Shown piece by piece: positions 20,203-32,953 of a stretch of 64,000 nucleotides of DNA; within the stretch, counting starts at the first letter, position 1; every line of letters starts with the position of its first letter. The stretch comes from Rana temporaria (lineage: Eukaryota > Chordata > Amphibia > Anura > Ranidae): positions 594,393,344-594,457,343 of the forward strand of contig NC_053489.1 of the NCBI RefSeq assembly GCF_905171775.1. Direction: 5' to 3'. The notes beneath the pieces are model-generated. The model ran no database searches, was not told the origin of the DNA, and was given only the letters and a program-made list of their open reading frames with translations. The position numbers were made by a program, and so were the translations under genes.

Positions 20203-21655
20203 AGGTAATCCTATTCTACTTCTTTATTAAGTCAACTGCATGGAGTTGATTTTAATAAATGTATATAACACACATTTTATCTCAAATCAGCTATTCTGCA
20301 GTTAGAAACAAAAGCATTTCACTGTAACTTCAGAATACTGCATTGTTATCCGGAAGTGCTACAAATAATCATAGGAAAATACCTTTGTTCCATTGTACAG
20401 TTAACAGTTATAGAGTACAGTATATGTAGGACATTATGAAATACATTTTTTTTCCTCTGGGCCGTGGCCTATCTACTCTTTTGACAGATAATGCCATATA
20501 AATGCCAGATAAATTGAATGGAGCACACAAAGGATGCCCAGTAGCATAGTTGGAACAAATGGATTCAATCAGAACTCCTACTTTTAATAGAGTGCCCACA
20601 GCTTGACCTTTATGTTTGTTTACTTTTATTTTATCTTCATTCTGTCCTATTACAAATGTACAAATGGTGCACAGAAAACTCATTAAATAAGGCTAAAATG
20701 TAACACATGGTTGCTGATTGTGGAAATTGAAAAGTATAGATAACCCCAAAAAAACATGTTAAGGTATTCCACATAGTTCATTTATAATATAACTACATAC
20801 ATTCTGACACAATCATATTGTAAAAATAAAAAAAAGAAAAGAAAACTGAACACGCTACACATTTTTTTTTTTAAAACCAACATCTGTTTACTGTGCAGTG
20901 TGCACATATCGTTTGAGCATTCTACAGACTGTGAGGTGTTGGGTTAATATTTTCCTTAACCAAGGGTAACAAATTAGAACATACGGACAAGTTACAAGAC
21001 ATTTAAAGTGAACATATGGACAAGTTACAAGACATTTATAGTGAACCAGTACTATGATCATACAGGAAAAGCAACAGATTCACTTTAAAGCTGGCCCCTA
21101 AAGTAGTTTATATTTATCTTCCCTTTGCTTTCTCCAAAATTAGGTTGAAAAAACTCTTTAAAGGCTACAAGTCACTCCTATTTAAAGTTGAAACAAGATT
21201 GGGGACATTATTTATGTCTTTAAGTGACAGCATTGGTGCCTGAGTAGCCAATTGCACACTTGAAAGTAATGGGTATTTCTTTACTCTACCAGCTGTAAAT
21301 GCACTGACGAAGGACATAATGGAAGGTGAGCATAATTTGCTGCAGAGACTGGTATTAAAGTGAACCTATTGCATTGGTAATGCAGAGGATAATTTTACCC
21401 ACTTGGTCTTCTGAATATGTTATCCTGGCATATATATCACACTGACATGTAACCCAACATCTGACCATTGTACAAAACCACACATATGGTTTGATTTGGG
21501 TGACAGTTTTCTGTTTTCCTTGGGTACAGTTCCGAAAACAAATTCCAGAAAAATGAGAAAAAAATTATTTCACTATTGTATATATTCATAAATATTATAT
21601 AACCATTTTCAATCAAATTAGTGTACTTAATGTCTGTCTGCATATTAAAATGCTT
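20203..21655. other. No gene or element recognised
   Basis: AT-rich. A short direct repeat (ACATATGGACAAGTTACAAGACATTT type) occurs at about 20,978 and 21,011. No coding support on either strand. Confidence 0.5.
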
Positions 21656-22630
21656 TATTTGATTTGATTTTATTATTTGTTATTGTTAAGCGCCAAATAC
21701 AGTTCAAGAACTGCGCCTAAGCGCTAAACAGACCAAATACATATACTGATAATGAAAAAAATAAGCATAGCAGATATCACATACAGAATAGATTAGTAAT
21801 AAATAACAACTGAAATAACATAAGGATCATCTAAACAGAGGGGAAAAAAAATGAAATAAAAAAAAAAGAAAAGTTGAAAAAGCAGAATACCAGTCCACAT
21901 TTAAATAGGCAGCAGCAAGTCAGGGCAGGCTGATGAGCTGGTTAGTAGTAAATAGCACATGTTCCTTATTCATATACATTGGAAAGTAAGTGAGTCTTCA
22001 GTACCTTGCGAAAATGAGTTAGTGAGTTAATTTTCCGCATACTCTCAGGAAGATTATTCCATAGGAATACACCAAAGACTTGGAGAGTTTTTCCAACAGC
22101 TGCCGCAAAATTATAAGGTTTCGGCATAAGACGGTTTTGATTCGCTGACCGTAAAGATCTTTTTGGGGTATAGTGGGAAACTATATTCGATAAATAGATC
22201 GGACCTTGACTCCAATATGCCTTAAAAACAAGGCAGAGGGCCTTGAATTCAGCCCTTTTGGCAATGGGTAGCCATTGAAGCTCTCAAAGGGAGCTTGTAA
22301 CATGTTCTCTGTGATTCAGTCCTTTGATCAGGCGAGCGGCATGGTTTTGAACTAACTGCAACTTAGCAATCCATTTCTTTGGGAGATTTAATAAGAAAAC
22401 ATTTGAATAATCCAACCTAGAAAGAATGAGTGCTTGTACAAGTTTTTTCCGATTCACTTCGGTAAAAAGATATTTCAGCTTCCGAAATAATATATTGAAC
22501 TAAAAACTTTGAAGGATTTACATGGGGGAAAAAAAGGGATTGGCATTGCGATGATGTTTTCAGGTAGGCAAAAATATCTGCCAGAAGGTTGAGACAGTGG
22601 TGATTTCAAACAAACATACATAGCCAAGCA
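21656..22630. repeat. Probable old interspersed repeat, unclassified
   Basis: Moderately complex sequence with no open frame. Phrases such as AGGAAGATTATTCCATAG and GGCAATGGGTAGCCATTGAAG look like conserved repeat text rather than unique DNA, but I cannot name the family or fix the ends. Confidence 0.3.
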
Positions 22631-22634
22631 TTAA

Positions 22635-23072
22635 AGTGGTTGTAAACCCTTGTTTACAACTTAATGTTACAGGTAAAGACTTACCTGTAGCTAAAAAGAA
22701 TATCTCCTAAACCTGCACGATTTAAGAGATATCCCTGTATTTACATGTGCCGACGTCATGCGGCACATGCGCACCTAAGCCAACTGAAGCAACGGCACTA
22801 TGTCCTGGTGCTTCAGTTGTACTGTGCCGTTATCGCGGGCAAGCATGGGAGTGACGTCATCGCGGCTCTGGTCAATCACAGCGCTGGAGCCGCGAGACCC
22901 GGAAGTCACTCTGGGACAACATGTCGTGGCCAGAGAGGGAGATGTGGACGGCTGCGGGAGCTTCGATTGGAGGTAAGTAAAACATAATCAGCTAGTATGC
23001 TATGCATACTAGCTGATTATGCCTTTGTCTAGCAGGATTTTTTTGTTTTTGAATCAAGGGTTTACTTCCTCT
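22635..23072. mobile_element. TTAA MITE (T2/Kolobok-like)
   Basis: Ends AGTGGTTGTAAACCC and the reverse complement of GGGTTTACTTCCTCT, flanked by TTAA (22,631-22,634 and 23,073-23,076). An internal inverted repeat, ATCAGCTAGTATGC, is centred near 23,002. It shares its right TTAA with the next element. Confidence 0.8.
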
Positions 23073-23076
23073 TTAA

Positions 23077-24167
23077 AGGGGTTGTAAAGGTTTGTCTTTT
23101 ATTTTCTAGATGGGTTCCTTTAAGCTAGTGCATTGTTGGTTCACTTGCCTTTTCCTTCGATTTCCCTTCTAAGGGGCAGATCCACATACCTTTCCGCCGG
23201 GCGCAGCGTATCTAAGATACGCTACGCCGCCGTAACTTATCTTTTTTTTTCGAATCCTGAAAGAATTTGCGCCGTAAGTTACAGCGGCGTAGTGTATCTC
23301 TCGCGGCGTAAGGGCGCGTAATTCAAATGGATGTAATGGGGGCGTGTTTTATGTAAATACGTTGTGACCCGACGTAAACAACATTTTTTTTTAACTGTGC
23401 ATGCGCCGTCCCTAGGGTATCCCAGTGCGCATGCTCGCAATTAAACCGGAACCAGCCAATGCTTACGATGGTGACGTCATTCTACGCAAATTCCTATTCG
23501 CGAACAACTTACGCAAACAACGTAAAAAATGTAAAATTGTACGCGGGAACGTCGGCCATACTTAACATTGAGTACGCCTCAGAACAGCAGCTTTAACTAT
23601 TTAACTATACGCCGGAAAAAGCCGAACGCAAACGACGGAAAAAAATGCGCCGGGCCGGCGTACGTTCGTGGATCGCCGTAACTAGCTAATTTGCATACTC
23701 AACGCGGATTTCGACGGGAACGCCACCTAGCGGCCGCCGAAAAATTGCAGCTTAGATCCGACAGCGTACTAAGACGTACGCCTGTCGGATCTAGCCGAGA
23801 TGCCGTTGTATCTTGTTTTGTAGATACCAAAACAAAGATACGACGCACAAGATTTGAAATTACGCGGCGTATCAAGAGATACGCCAGCGTAATTTTTTTG
23901 AGGATCTGCCCCTAAATGTTTTTTTTCTTTGTTTGAATTTCTCACTTCCTGTTTCTCCTCGGTAAGCTTTCCACCATCATCCGAGCGGTGGAAAGTCATT
24001 TAGAACAGCTTACTGAACACCTTACTGAGGAGGAACAGGAAGTGAGAAATTCAGACAAAGAAAAAAAAAACATTTAGAAGGGAAATCGAAGGAAAAGGTA
24101 AGTGAACCAACAATGCACTAGCTTAAAGGAACCTATTTAGAAAATAAAAACTAATTTTACAACCCCT
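23077..24167. mobile_element. Palindromic TTAA MITE with nested insertion
   Basis: Ends AGGGGTTGTAAAGG and the reverse complement of TTTTACAACCCCT, flanked by TTAA (23,073-23,076 and 24,168-24,171). Outside the nested element the two halves are long inverted copies (for example GTGCATTGTTGGTTCACTT at 23,128 and its complement near 24,110). The right arm shows the uninterrupted sequence of the site where the Harbinger-like MITE entered the left arm. Confidence 0.88.
23173..23912. mobile_element. PIF/Harbinger-like MITE nested in a TTAA MITE
   Basis: 740 bp, ends GGGGCAGATCC and GGATCTGCCCC, flanked by TAA (23,170-23,172 and 23,913-23,915). The opposite arm of the host palindrome reads the single-copy site, proving a 3-bp duplication. 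The interior is CpG-rich with ACGCCG and TACGCC words like the 18,403 element. Confidence 0.88.
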
Positions 24168-24171
24168 TTAA

Positions 24172-25532
24172 GACTGTATTCATGCAAATAATTGGACAAG
24201 TTAGTTGTACCAAAAAACTTTACAATAAAATCAAGTTTAAAAGGATGACAAAGGAAGTATGCATCTGCAAACTGCTAGGTTAGGAGCAAGTAGTACTGTA
24301 GTTAGTAACGTTCAAATGTACTTGAAATGTGACTGGCCACAATGAGGAACAGATATGACAGGTCTTATCTTTAAATAAAGAAACAATAGCTACAAACATT
24401 ATTCAGTGGCAGGACAGTAGGTAAGTAGCCTGGGTAAGCCACAATATAAAAGGGAGAGATAAGGCAGGTTTTATCTTCAAATGTTTTTGAGTGCAGAAGT
24501 ACTGGACTGGTTTAAACTCTGCAGCAAACATTAGACATTTTGCAGCCAGAGTCCATATACAGAAACATTGTGTGTCACTTTTTATTACCTGGATCTTGGA
24601 ATAGGCCACACTTTGAGACACAAAGAAGGAATTACCCTGAAGCAAATATTTCAAAATTTGGCAGATGAGGTTCAGCTATGGAAACATCATCTTGCACCTC
24701 TACAATACTGAATAACCAGAATAGTTCACAAAGTTTGAGGCACACTGAATGATTTACCCTATAGTCACTGTAATTGGCCTTTGCAGGTGGCAGGAACTGG
24801 AAATGGTGACAGGAATTTCATTTTTGAGGGGGATGATAATTAAAAGTTTAGTTCATAACATAAGCTGGACTGGTTCACTGGCTTTGTAGTCATTTGTAAT
24901 TCAAAACTGGTTCCTTTTAATAAATGTGTGCTGGCCCACACTGTCAGGGAACAGACAGATTCACCTCCCCATAACAAATTTAAACTGCTGTGCTGAAGTC
25001 CTTCTCAAATAGCACACTGGATGCAGGGTAAGTCAGAAGCTCCAGTGTATATTGTGAACGTTCTAGCTGCTGGTACTGTAAATCCAGGACATCCAATAGT
25101 CCACGGAGTCACACACTTCTGAATCTGCCTGCATCAGTCCCGGACCCAATGCATTCAGCAATCATGTGATTCATGAGCTGTCTGTGAGTGCTGCATGCAG
25201 CCAGGCTTGACAACCGTGGTAGGAAAAAAACCTGTAAAATCAGCACTAAGGGCAGGTGCCCCCACTGCCTCTTCTTCTCCTTTAAGTGATCAGTGGCACA
25301 TTTGTCATCAGAGGGGATTGCGCCACCCTCAAGAAACCTAGAACCTCTTGAAAGTAACACATTTTGGGCTTCCTCTGGCCTTCTAGCTACTCTTGTATTA
25401 AGGATCTAATAGGGTGGCCACCCAATAGTGACCCCCTCCCTGAATTCTCCTATTCATCATAAATTGCCACGCAGCACAGACACACTTTTACTTACTATAA
25501 TCAATTTCAGTCTTGATTGGTGTCACATTTCA
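24172..25532. other. No gene or element recognised
   Basis: Ordinary AT-rich sequence without a supported coding region, inverted ends or tandem repeat. Confidence 0.5.
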
Positions 25533-25536
25533 TTAA

Positions 25537-26043
25537 AGTGGAGGTTCACCCAAAAAACTTTTTTTTTAACATTATATTGAGGCTAGTTTTGTCTAGGGAA
25601 ATTCGGGTGTTTTTTTTACAATCGAAGCAGTACTTTCGTACTACTTACCGTTTTAGAGATGCATCTTCTCCGTCGCTTCCAGTTATGGGCTGCGGGACTG
25701 GGCGTTTCTACTTGATTGACATGCTTCCGACAGGCTTCCGACGGTCACATACATCGCGTCACGATTTTCCGAAAGTAGCCTAACGTCGGTGCGCAGGCGC
25801 CGTATAGAGCCGCACCGACGTTCGGCTTCTTTCGGCTACTCGTGACGCGATGTATGCGACCGTCGGAAGCCTGTCTATCAAATAGGAACACCCAGTCCCG
25901 AAGACCATACCAGGAAGCGGCGGAGAAGATCGCTCTCTAAAACGGTAAGTACTGCATCGATTTAAAAAAAACTACCCGATTCCCCTTGACAAAATGAGCA
26001 TCAATCTAATGTTAAAAAAAAACATTTCGGGTGAACTCCCGCT
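25537..26043. mobile_element. Palindromic TTAA MITE
   Basis: 507 bp, ends AGTGGAGGTTCACCC and the reverse complement of GGGTGAACTCCCGCT, TTAA on both sides (25,533-25,536 and 26,044-26,047). The arms pair across most of the length, with the centre near 25,800 (CCGACGT and ACGTCGG words). Confidence 0.85.
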
Positions 26044-26584
26044 TTAAGACATATATCTCCCTTCAACAAACTTTACCACTGCACGCACCCATCTGCAATG
26101 ACAGCTCACATTTCCATTATAATGAAAGAGAAGAAGGGTCCACATTACTGTGCAAATTATCACCCAATCTCTTTACTTATTGTAGACCTGAAACCGTTCA
26201 CAAAACATATTGCCACACATACTGATCAAGTGAAATGTATACCTACAAGGGAAGCCAGGGATGGAAAAATAAAAACTATAAATATAATCCATGTAACCCT
26301 GTTTGAGAATTTTTTTTCTTTTCTCTTGTCCACAGATGCAGAAAAGGCAAAACGGTTGACTTAGCATAGAAGCTATAGTTTTTTTTTTCATGTATCAGTG
26401 TCATGTATCAGTGGGTCACAATACTCCACTCCATCTGCTCCATCATCCTCCTGGATGAGTCGTCGTCATGCTCTTGGAGTACATTTTGTAGGCCGCCGAC
26501 TCCTGAGAAGGTTCACCACTTTTCCATGTTATCTCCATTTGTGGATAATGTCTCTCCCGTGGTCCACTGGAGTTCCAAAGCCTA

Positions 26585-27023
26585 ATGCCGCATACACACC
26601 ATCACTTTATGTGATGAAAAAAAACGACATTTTCTGTGAAGTAAAAAACAACGTTTTTGAAACTTCAATTTTCAAAGACGAAGTTGCCTACACACCATCG
26701 TTTTTCTCACAATGTTCTAGCAAAGCGAGGTTACGTTCCACCACGTTTTTCCATTGAAGCTCGCTTCATAAGTAGCTTCTGGGCATGCGCGGATGAAAAA
26801 ACGTTGTTTTAAACAACGTTTTTGCTACACACGGTCAATTTCTGTGAAGTAAAAGTTGACGTTTTGAAAAACGACACATAAAATTGAAGCACGCTTCAAT
26901 TTTTTTTGGTCGTTTTTTAGAAGACATAAAACAACGTTTTCCCCCACACACGGTCAATTAAAGTGACGTTTTTAAAAACGTCATTTTTTTTCATCACATA
27001 AAACGACCGTGTGTACGCGGCAT
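26585..27023. mobile_element. Hairpin MITE (ATGCCGC-ACACAC ends)
   Basis: 439 bp, ends ATGCCGCATACACACC and the reverse complement of CGTGTGTACGCGGCAT, bordered by TA. The arms are imperfect inverted repeats rich in AAAACGACG words. Termini relate it to 9,865, 31,813 and 54,662. Confidence 0.75.
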
Positions 27024-27189
27024 TAGAAATGGCTTTGAAACCCTTTTTCTAATCTGCTTTTGATTTTTTTGTAGATTGTGGCATGATGTGTGGCTTTTTG
27101 TGATCTGTTAGCGTGCTTTACTTTGTCAAATTCTATTTATGAGATTTCTTGATTCAACAGGTCTGGCGGTAATCAGGCCTGAAAACAAA

Positions 27190-27345
27190 AAAGAAAATAT
27201 TTGGACAGCCGCACTCCTGGAAAAGATTCCTGAATTGTCCTTTAATGGTAAAATGGCATACAGTACAATCCACAGCAAATGTGAAAACGGATACACAGCT
27301 GAAGTTTCGCACTGATGCTCAGTGCTTACTCATAGCTGAGTAAGG
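27190..27345 (-). repeat. Dispersed repeat related to 11,090-11,240
   Basis: Reverse complement shares GAGTAAGCACT, GTGCGAAAC, TTTGCTGTGG and GGAGTGCGGCTGTCC with the 11-kb copy. The class is unknown. Confidence 0.55.
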
Positions 27346-27485
27346 CCTGGGTGTGACAAGTGAAATTTAACTCAGCTTTCCAAAAAAATGTGGTTAATCA
27401 CAGTTCATTCATGATTCAGCATGGGATGGGGCAATTACTTTTCCACACAGGGCCAGGCAGGGTTGAACAGCTTTTTTCCCCTTAA

Positions 27486-29848
27486 CCACTTAAGGACCCC
27501 TTCACGCCGATATACGTCGGCAGAATGGCACGGCTGGGCACAATCACGTAATCTCTTTAAGCCCAGCTGTGAGGTCGAGAGCGCGCCGGCGAAGCACCAT
27601 GACCGTGCCCGCGTGACCCGCAGACCCGATTGCCGCCGGTGTCCCGCAAACGTTCACCGGAGCTGAAGAACGGGAAGAGGTGTGTGTAAACACACCTTCC
27701 CTGTTCTTCTCTGTATCAGTGTCAGTGATCGTCTGTTCCCTGATATAGGGAAAGAAGATCACTGACGTCACACGTCCAGCCCTGCCACCCTACAGTTAGA
27801 AACGCATAGCCCCTGTCGTTAATAGGACGCGTAAATCTGGTAAAAATGAAGATTCTACCTAGGTTTCTGTATCTGTTCAGGAACTCCCCACAGTGGGTGC
27901 CAAAGAATTTTTTTGTGCAGCTACATGGAATGTTATCCACATTTATTTGGGCAAATAAACCAGCCAGAATTAAATTAATAACGCTGATGAGCCCGGAAGC
28001 ACAGGGAGGGCTGGCCTTTCCAGATTTTTATAAATATTATATGAAGGAGATTCAAAAACAAATTTATTACCAAATACCCCATTATGGAGAAACCCGGAGT
28101 TACCACATCTGGATTCAATCCAGGATCCAGGGGCGTGGACTAGATATGGGATAAAGAAGTTGTCACAAGTATTACAAGGGGAGAAGTTTCTCTCATATGT
28201 AGAAATAAGACAACTTTGGAATATTCCAGAAAGCTATGCATTTAGGTATGGGCAGCTTATCCACGCCTTACTAGCCCAATTTCCAGAGGGGACCCCGCAA
28301 TTAATGGAATCAGGTTTGGAGCAAATGGCAAAAAAAGGAAAAAAGACAACTTCAAATTTCTATATGTATTTAATGAAGAGTACATCTTCAGATACAGATA
28401 AACTAAGGGAAAATTGGCAGAGGGATGTTCTGAATTTAACGGAGAGGTGGGAGGAGGTATGGAGGTTTTCATTACAGATACTTGTATCAATTCGAGATAA
28501 ATTAATACAATTCAAAATTCTACATAGAAGCCATTATACACCATACAAGCTACATAAGATTTTCCCGACCAATCCTCAGAATTGTTGGAGATGTGCAGAC
28601 ATCCCAGGAGATTTCGTGCATATATTTTGGCTATGCCCAAAAATAGTGGTATTTTGGAGAGAGATCTTGAGAATGATTGCCACAGTGACATCAATAAGAT
28701 TGGAACAAGAAGCAGAGATCTGCCTGTTAGGATTGGTAGGAGAAAACAGTATGTCGGTGGGAAGGAGAACACAGATAGGTTTACTACTGTTCTATGCCAG
28801 AAAGACAATAGTACTAAACTGGAAAAAACACAGAAGCTCCCTCTGTAATACACTGGAAAAACTTGGTAAACAGTAATTTGACATTGTATAGAGAGTCATA
28901 TTGGAATAGAGGACATGGAGATAAATATGAGAGAGTATGGGCAAGCTGGATAGAGAATTCCATGACAGCATCAGGATGAATGGGGAAAAAGGGGAGGTTA
29001 ACCACACCATTGAATGAAGGGAGAGAGGCAAAGGTAAAGGTATTGAGTAAGATAAAGGGATGAATTTAAAGTGTACGGAGGCTCTAGAGGAGAGCAGATG
29101 AATGCAAATGGAAAATGTATATGTAAATGTATATGTATGGTTTTATATTTTGTATGGAATATTTTCAGAAAAAAATAATAAAGAGATTTGGAAAAAAAGA
29201 AACGCATATGAGGTCACACTTAACCCCTACAGTGCCCCCTAGTGGTTAACTCCTAAACTGCAATTGTAATTTTCACAGTAAACAGTGCATTTTTTATAGC
29301 ACTTTTTGCTGTGAAAACGACAATGGTCCCAAAAATGTGTCAAAATTGTCCGATGTGTCCGCCATATTGTCGCAGTCACGAAAAAAATTGCTGATCGCCG
29401 CCATTAGTAGTAAAAAAAATATTAATTAAAATGCAATAAAACTATCCTCTATTTTGTAAACGCTATAAATGTTGCTCAAACCAATCGATAAACGCTTTTT
29501 GCGATTTTTTTTACCAAAAATAGGTAGAAGAATACGTATCAGCCTAAACTGAGGGAAAACATGTTTTTCAAATATTTTTGGGGGATATTTATTATAGCAA
29601 AAAGTAAAAAATATTGTTTTTTTTTCCAAATTTTCGTTCTATTTTTGTTTATAGCGCAAAAAATAAAAAAAACGCAGAGGTGATCAAATACCACCAAAAG
29701 AAAGCTCTATTTGTGGAAAAAAAAGGACGCCAATTTTGTTTGGGAGCCACGTCGCACGACCACGCAATTGTCAGTTAAAGCGACGCAGTGCCGAATCGCA
29801 AAAAGGGGCAAGGTCCTTAACCTGCATATTGGTCCGCGTCTTAAGTGG
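27486..29848. mobile_element. TTAA element (CCACTTAAG ends) hosting an L1
   Basis: Ends CCACTTAAGGACC and the reverse complement of GTCTTAAGTGG, flanked by TTAA (27,482-27,485 and 29,849-29,852). Without the L1 it is about 960 bp. The right half (for example GTTTGGGAGCCACGTCG near 29,738) matches the left part of 30,657-31,527 in reverse orientation. No transposase found. Confidence 0.8.
27809..29197 (+). mobile_element. 5'-truncated L1, ORF2 C-terminal region
   Basis: 1,389 bp with the target duplication AGAAACGCATA at 27,798-27,808 and 29,198-29,208. The reading frame VNLVKMKILPRFLYLF continues through GGLAFPDFYKYY (to about 28,150), shifts, and resumes 28,160-28,876 with QFKILHRSHYTP and the Cys/His knuckle CWRCADIPGDFVHIFWLC. 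This is the C-terminal part of L1 ORF2 beyond the RT core. A poly-A-like tail and AATAAAG precede the 3' duplication. One frameshift makes it a pseudogene. Confidence 0.9.
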
Positions 29849-29852
29849 TTAA

Positions 29853-30652
29853 GAAATGAAATAATCATTTCAAAACTGCATCTTGGGTTTACTTATGTTA
29901 ATTTGGTGTAATGTAAAAATTAGTTTGATGATCTGAATCATTTAAGTGTGAGGAATATGCAAAGAAATAAAATAAGGAAGGGGCAAATACTTTTTCACAG
30001 CACTGTATATGTACAGTATATATTACTTTTGAGTTTTCCACACAAGCATGTTTTCTCTAAATATACAGCTCTTTGCTCCTTTTCATGGATATGAAATTAA
30101 ATATAAAAGGCATATTGCAATCTGCATGCAAGAGTAAGATATGTTTTCAGTGATCAGCTCAAAGAAGACAAAGCTATATTCGCCTTACTTAATATTTTGT
30201 GTAAATGCATGCAGAATAGATGTCCTTTGCCAGAGATACCTGGGAGATTAGCTAGTGGCCTTAAATCATTTTAAAGACTGGGTAAATTAAGCAAGGCATG
30301 GACCAGATTTACTAATGCAGAACAAATCAATAATGAATGCTGCTGCTTTTGATTTTTAAAATCTGTGCTGGTTTGGTGTGTTAATCAAAAGACTGGCTAT
30401 ACTTATACATAACATATTATTAACGTGACCCTGTAACATTGCCATGCACAGAAAAGTAACAGTGACATTTCTTAGCTTGCATCCACATATTTTTAGAGCT
30501 TGCCTCCCATGCAAATATCAACTTCCTAAAAATCATTATTTGCATAAGGCTAGGCATGCACTGGTGCAAAGTTATATGTTGGCCTCTTCTTTTACCAGCT
30601 CACTTTTGTCTTTAAATTAAAATAATTTATATTGCTCAGCTTTCCATGCAGG
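29853..30652. other. No gene or element recognised
   Basis: AT-rich. No supported coding region. Confidence 0.5.
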
Positions 30653-30656
30653 TTAA

Positions 30657-31527
30657 CCACTTAAGCCCCAGGACCATTTTTCTGGCCAAAGACCAGGCCA
30701 CTTTTTGCGATTCGGCACTGCGTCACTTTAACTGATAATTTTGCGGTCGTTCGACGTGGCTCCCAAACAAAATGTACGTCTTTTTTTTCCCCACAAATAG
30801 AACTTTATTTTGGTGGTATTTGATCACCTCTGCAGTTTTTTTTTTTTTTGCGGTATAAACAAAAAGAGAGCGAAAAAGAGAGCGACAATTTAGAAAAGAA
30901 ATCAATATTTTTAACTTTTTGCTATAAAAAATATCCCCCAACAATATATATTTTTTTTTCTCATTTTAGGCTGATACATATTCTTTTACATATTTTTGGT
31001 AAAAAATTGCAATAAGCATATATAGATTGGTTTGCGCAAAAGTTATAGCGTCTACAAAATAGGGGATAGAATTATGGCATTTTTATTATTATTATTTTTT
31101 TACTAGTAAAGGTGACCATCTGCAAAAAAAAATTATGACTGTGACTTTATGGCAGACACACTGGCAGTGAAGGGGTTAAATGTGCCCTAGGGAGTACCTC
31201 TAACTGTAGGGGGATGGGCTGTGTGTGACACGACAGTGATCACAGCTTCCAATTACAGGAAGCGGTGATCATTGTCCTGTCACTAGGTAGACTGAGGAAA
31301 TGCTCATTTGAATCAGCATTTCCCCATTCTTCCTCACCGTGACACAATCGCGGGTATCCCCGCAGACATCGAATTCACAGGACCCACGGTCAGAGTCACA
31401 GAGCTCGCGGCAGGTGCGTGTGTGCATCCACAATGCCGATTCTTAAAGGGGACATATATATATATGTCCTTTCGCACAGCCGTGCCATTCTGTTGATGTA
31501 TTTAGTCGTGCAGCGGTCGGCAAGCCG
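30657..31527. mobile_element. TTAA element (CCACTTAAGCCCC left end)
   Basis: TTAA at 30,653-30,656 and 31,528-31,531. The left end matches the family at 27,486; the right end (GGCAAGCCG) is diverged. Internal text (GATTCGGCACTGCGTCACTTTAAC) mirrors 29,760-29,800. Confidence 0.72.
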
Positions 31528-31812
31528 TTAAGTATATTTTGTATAGGTGGGCAAAGATGCTTGAATCACAGCATATTTATAAGTGAACTGCAGGCAGATC
31601 AGCAATAATAAATAATAATAATTCATTCAGGTGGGTGAAGGAGAAGCAGCACACGACACCAATCAGGTGTACCACAGTGCTCTTGTGCCAACAAGTAACA
31701 TGCCGATAGGAGGAGAGAAGACTGACAAAAAGATGAGTTAATCAGTGTGCTGCTTCTCCTATACTGTTCAGTCACAGGTTGGAGAGCAAGGAAATTACCT
31801 AGTTGTATATCT

Positions 31813-32217
31813 TATGCCCTGTACACACGATCGGTTCGCCTGATGAAAATGAACCGATGGACCGTTTTCATCGGAGCAACCCGATCGTGTGTGGGCCCCA
31901 TCAGTTTTTTTCCCATTGGTGAAAAAAATAGAACCTGTTTTAAATTTTTCGTATGGTTAAAAAAACAATAGAAAAAAACGATCGTCTGTGGGGAAATCCA
32001 TTGGTTAAAAATCTACACATGCTCAGAATCAAGTCGACGCATGCTCGGAAGCATTGAACTTCATTCGTTGTGTTTTACGTCACTGCGTTGGACACGATCA
32101 GATTTTTAACCGATGGTGTGTAGGCAAGACTGATGAAAGTCAGCTTCATTGGATATCTGATGAAAAAATCCATCGGTTTGTTTCATCAGACGAACCAATT
32201 GTGTGTACAGGGCATTA
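31813..32217. mobile_element. Hairpin MITE (TGCCCTGTACACACGATC ends)
   Basis: About 405 bp whose two ends are inverted repeats (TGCCCTGTACACACGATCGG against CAATTGTGTGTACAGGGCA). Inner arms (GATGAAAATGAACCGATGG and relatives) also pair. Same superfamily as 26,585 and 54,662. Confidence 0.78.
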
Positions 32218-32949
32218 TAGTAAAACTGAAGGCAAACCATTTTGTTTTTGTTTTTATTTTGGATGCAAAATCCTTTACATCCCATTCCATATGCACAATA
32301 ATAGTTGAAAAGAGACCCCTCCAAATGAGGAAAATCCCCAGTAGTCACTAGGGTCACCAGAACTACCCATTCAAAGATGTTCCCTCTTTTCTTTTTTTGG
32401 TGACCACTAAAATTAGGGATTTCACTGATTATGGTCACAAGTAAATCTACCTAATGGGGACAGAGACAGCAGTAAAAACCTGACAGCTTGTTTTTATCCC
32501 TCTCCAGTCTATTTAAAACAAAAAACAAAAAGTTTTGCCTTCAGTTATACATTAACTACAGTAGAGAAAAAATATATATTTCCTCCATCCAGTCCTCATA
32601 ATTCCACAGCCTTGCCTGACAAAATTGGTGGCCTGACAGTTCTCTACTACAGCTAATCAATACAGCTAGATCATGCCCAAGCCTATGATTGGACAGTGAG
32701 AATGCAGCAGGAGGCTTGAGGTCAACTCTCTACATGTAACCTTCTCTCTTATGACAGTGCTCAAATCTAGTAATCAATTCTCTAGGCCCAAACACTATTA
32801 CATCACAAAGGAAGTGACATCACTTCACCCTGTCAACATGTTAACAGTATGGATTTTAGTTTACAGTACGGAGGTAGTTTTGACTGGTATTCAGCAAGCA
32901 AATGCTAGAAAGGTGTGTGTCAGCTGTTTGGGGGGGGGGGGTTGTCTCT
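32218..32949. other. No gene recognised
   Basis: Ordinary sequence ending in a run of ten G at about 32,932-32,941, just before the next TTAA element. Confidence 0.5.
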
Positions 32950-32953
32950 TTAA

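Noticed and set aside
24403..25360. Minus-strand frames at 24,403-24,654 and 25,109-25,360 as host exons
   Set aside because: No splice-site pair, no recognisable domain, and length expected by chance.
28257..29207. Minus-strand hydrophobic frames opposite the L1 ORF2 remnant
   Set aside because: Shadows of the A-rich L1 coding strand; apparent membrane segments come from its T-rich complement.
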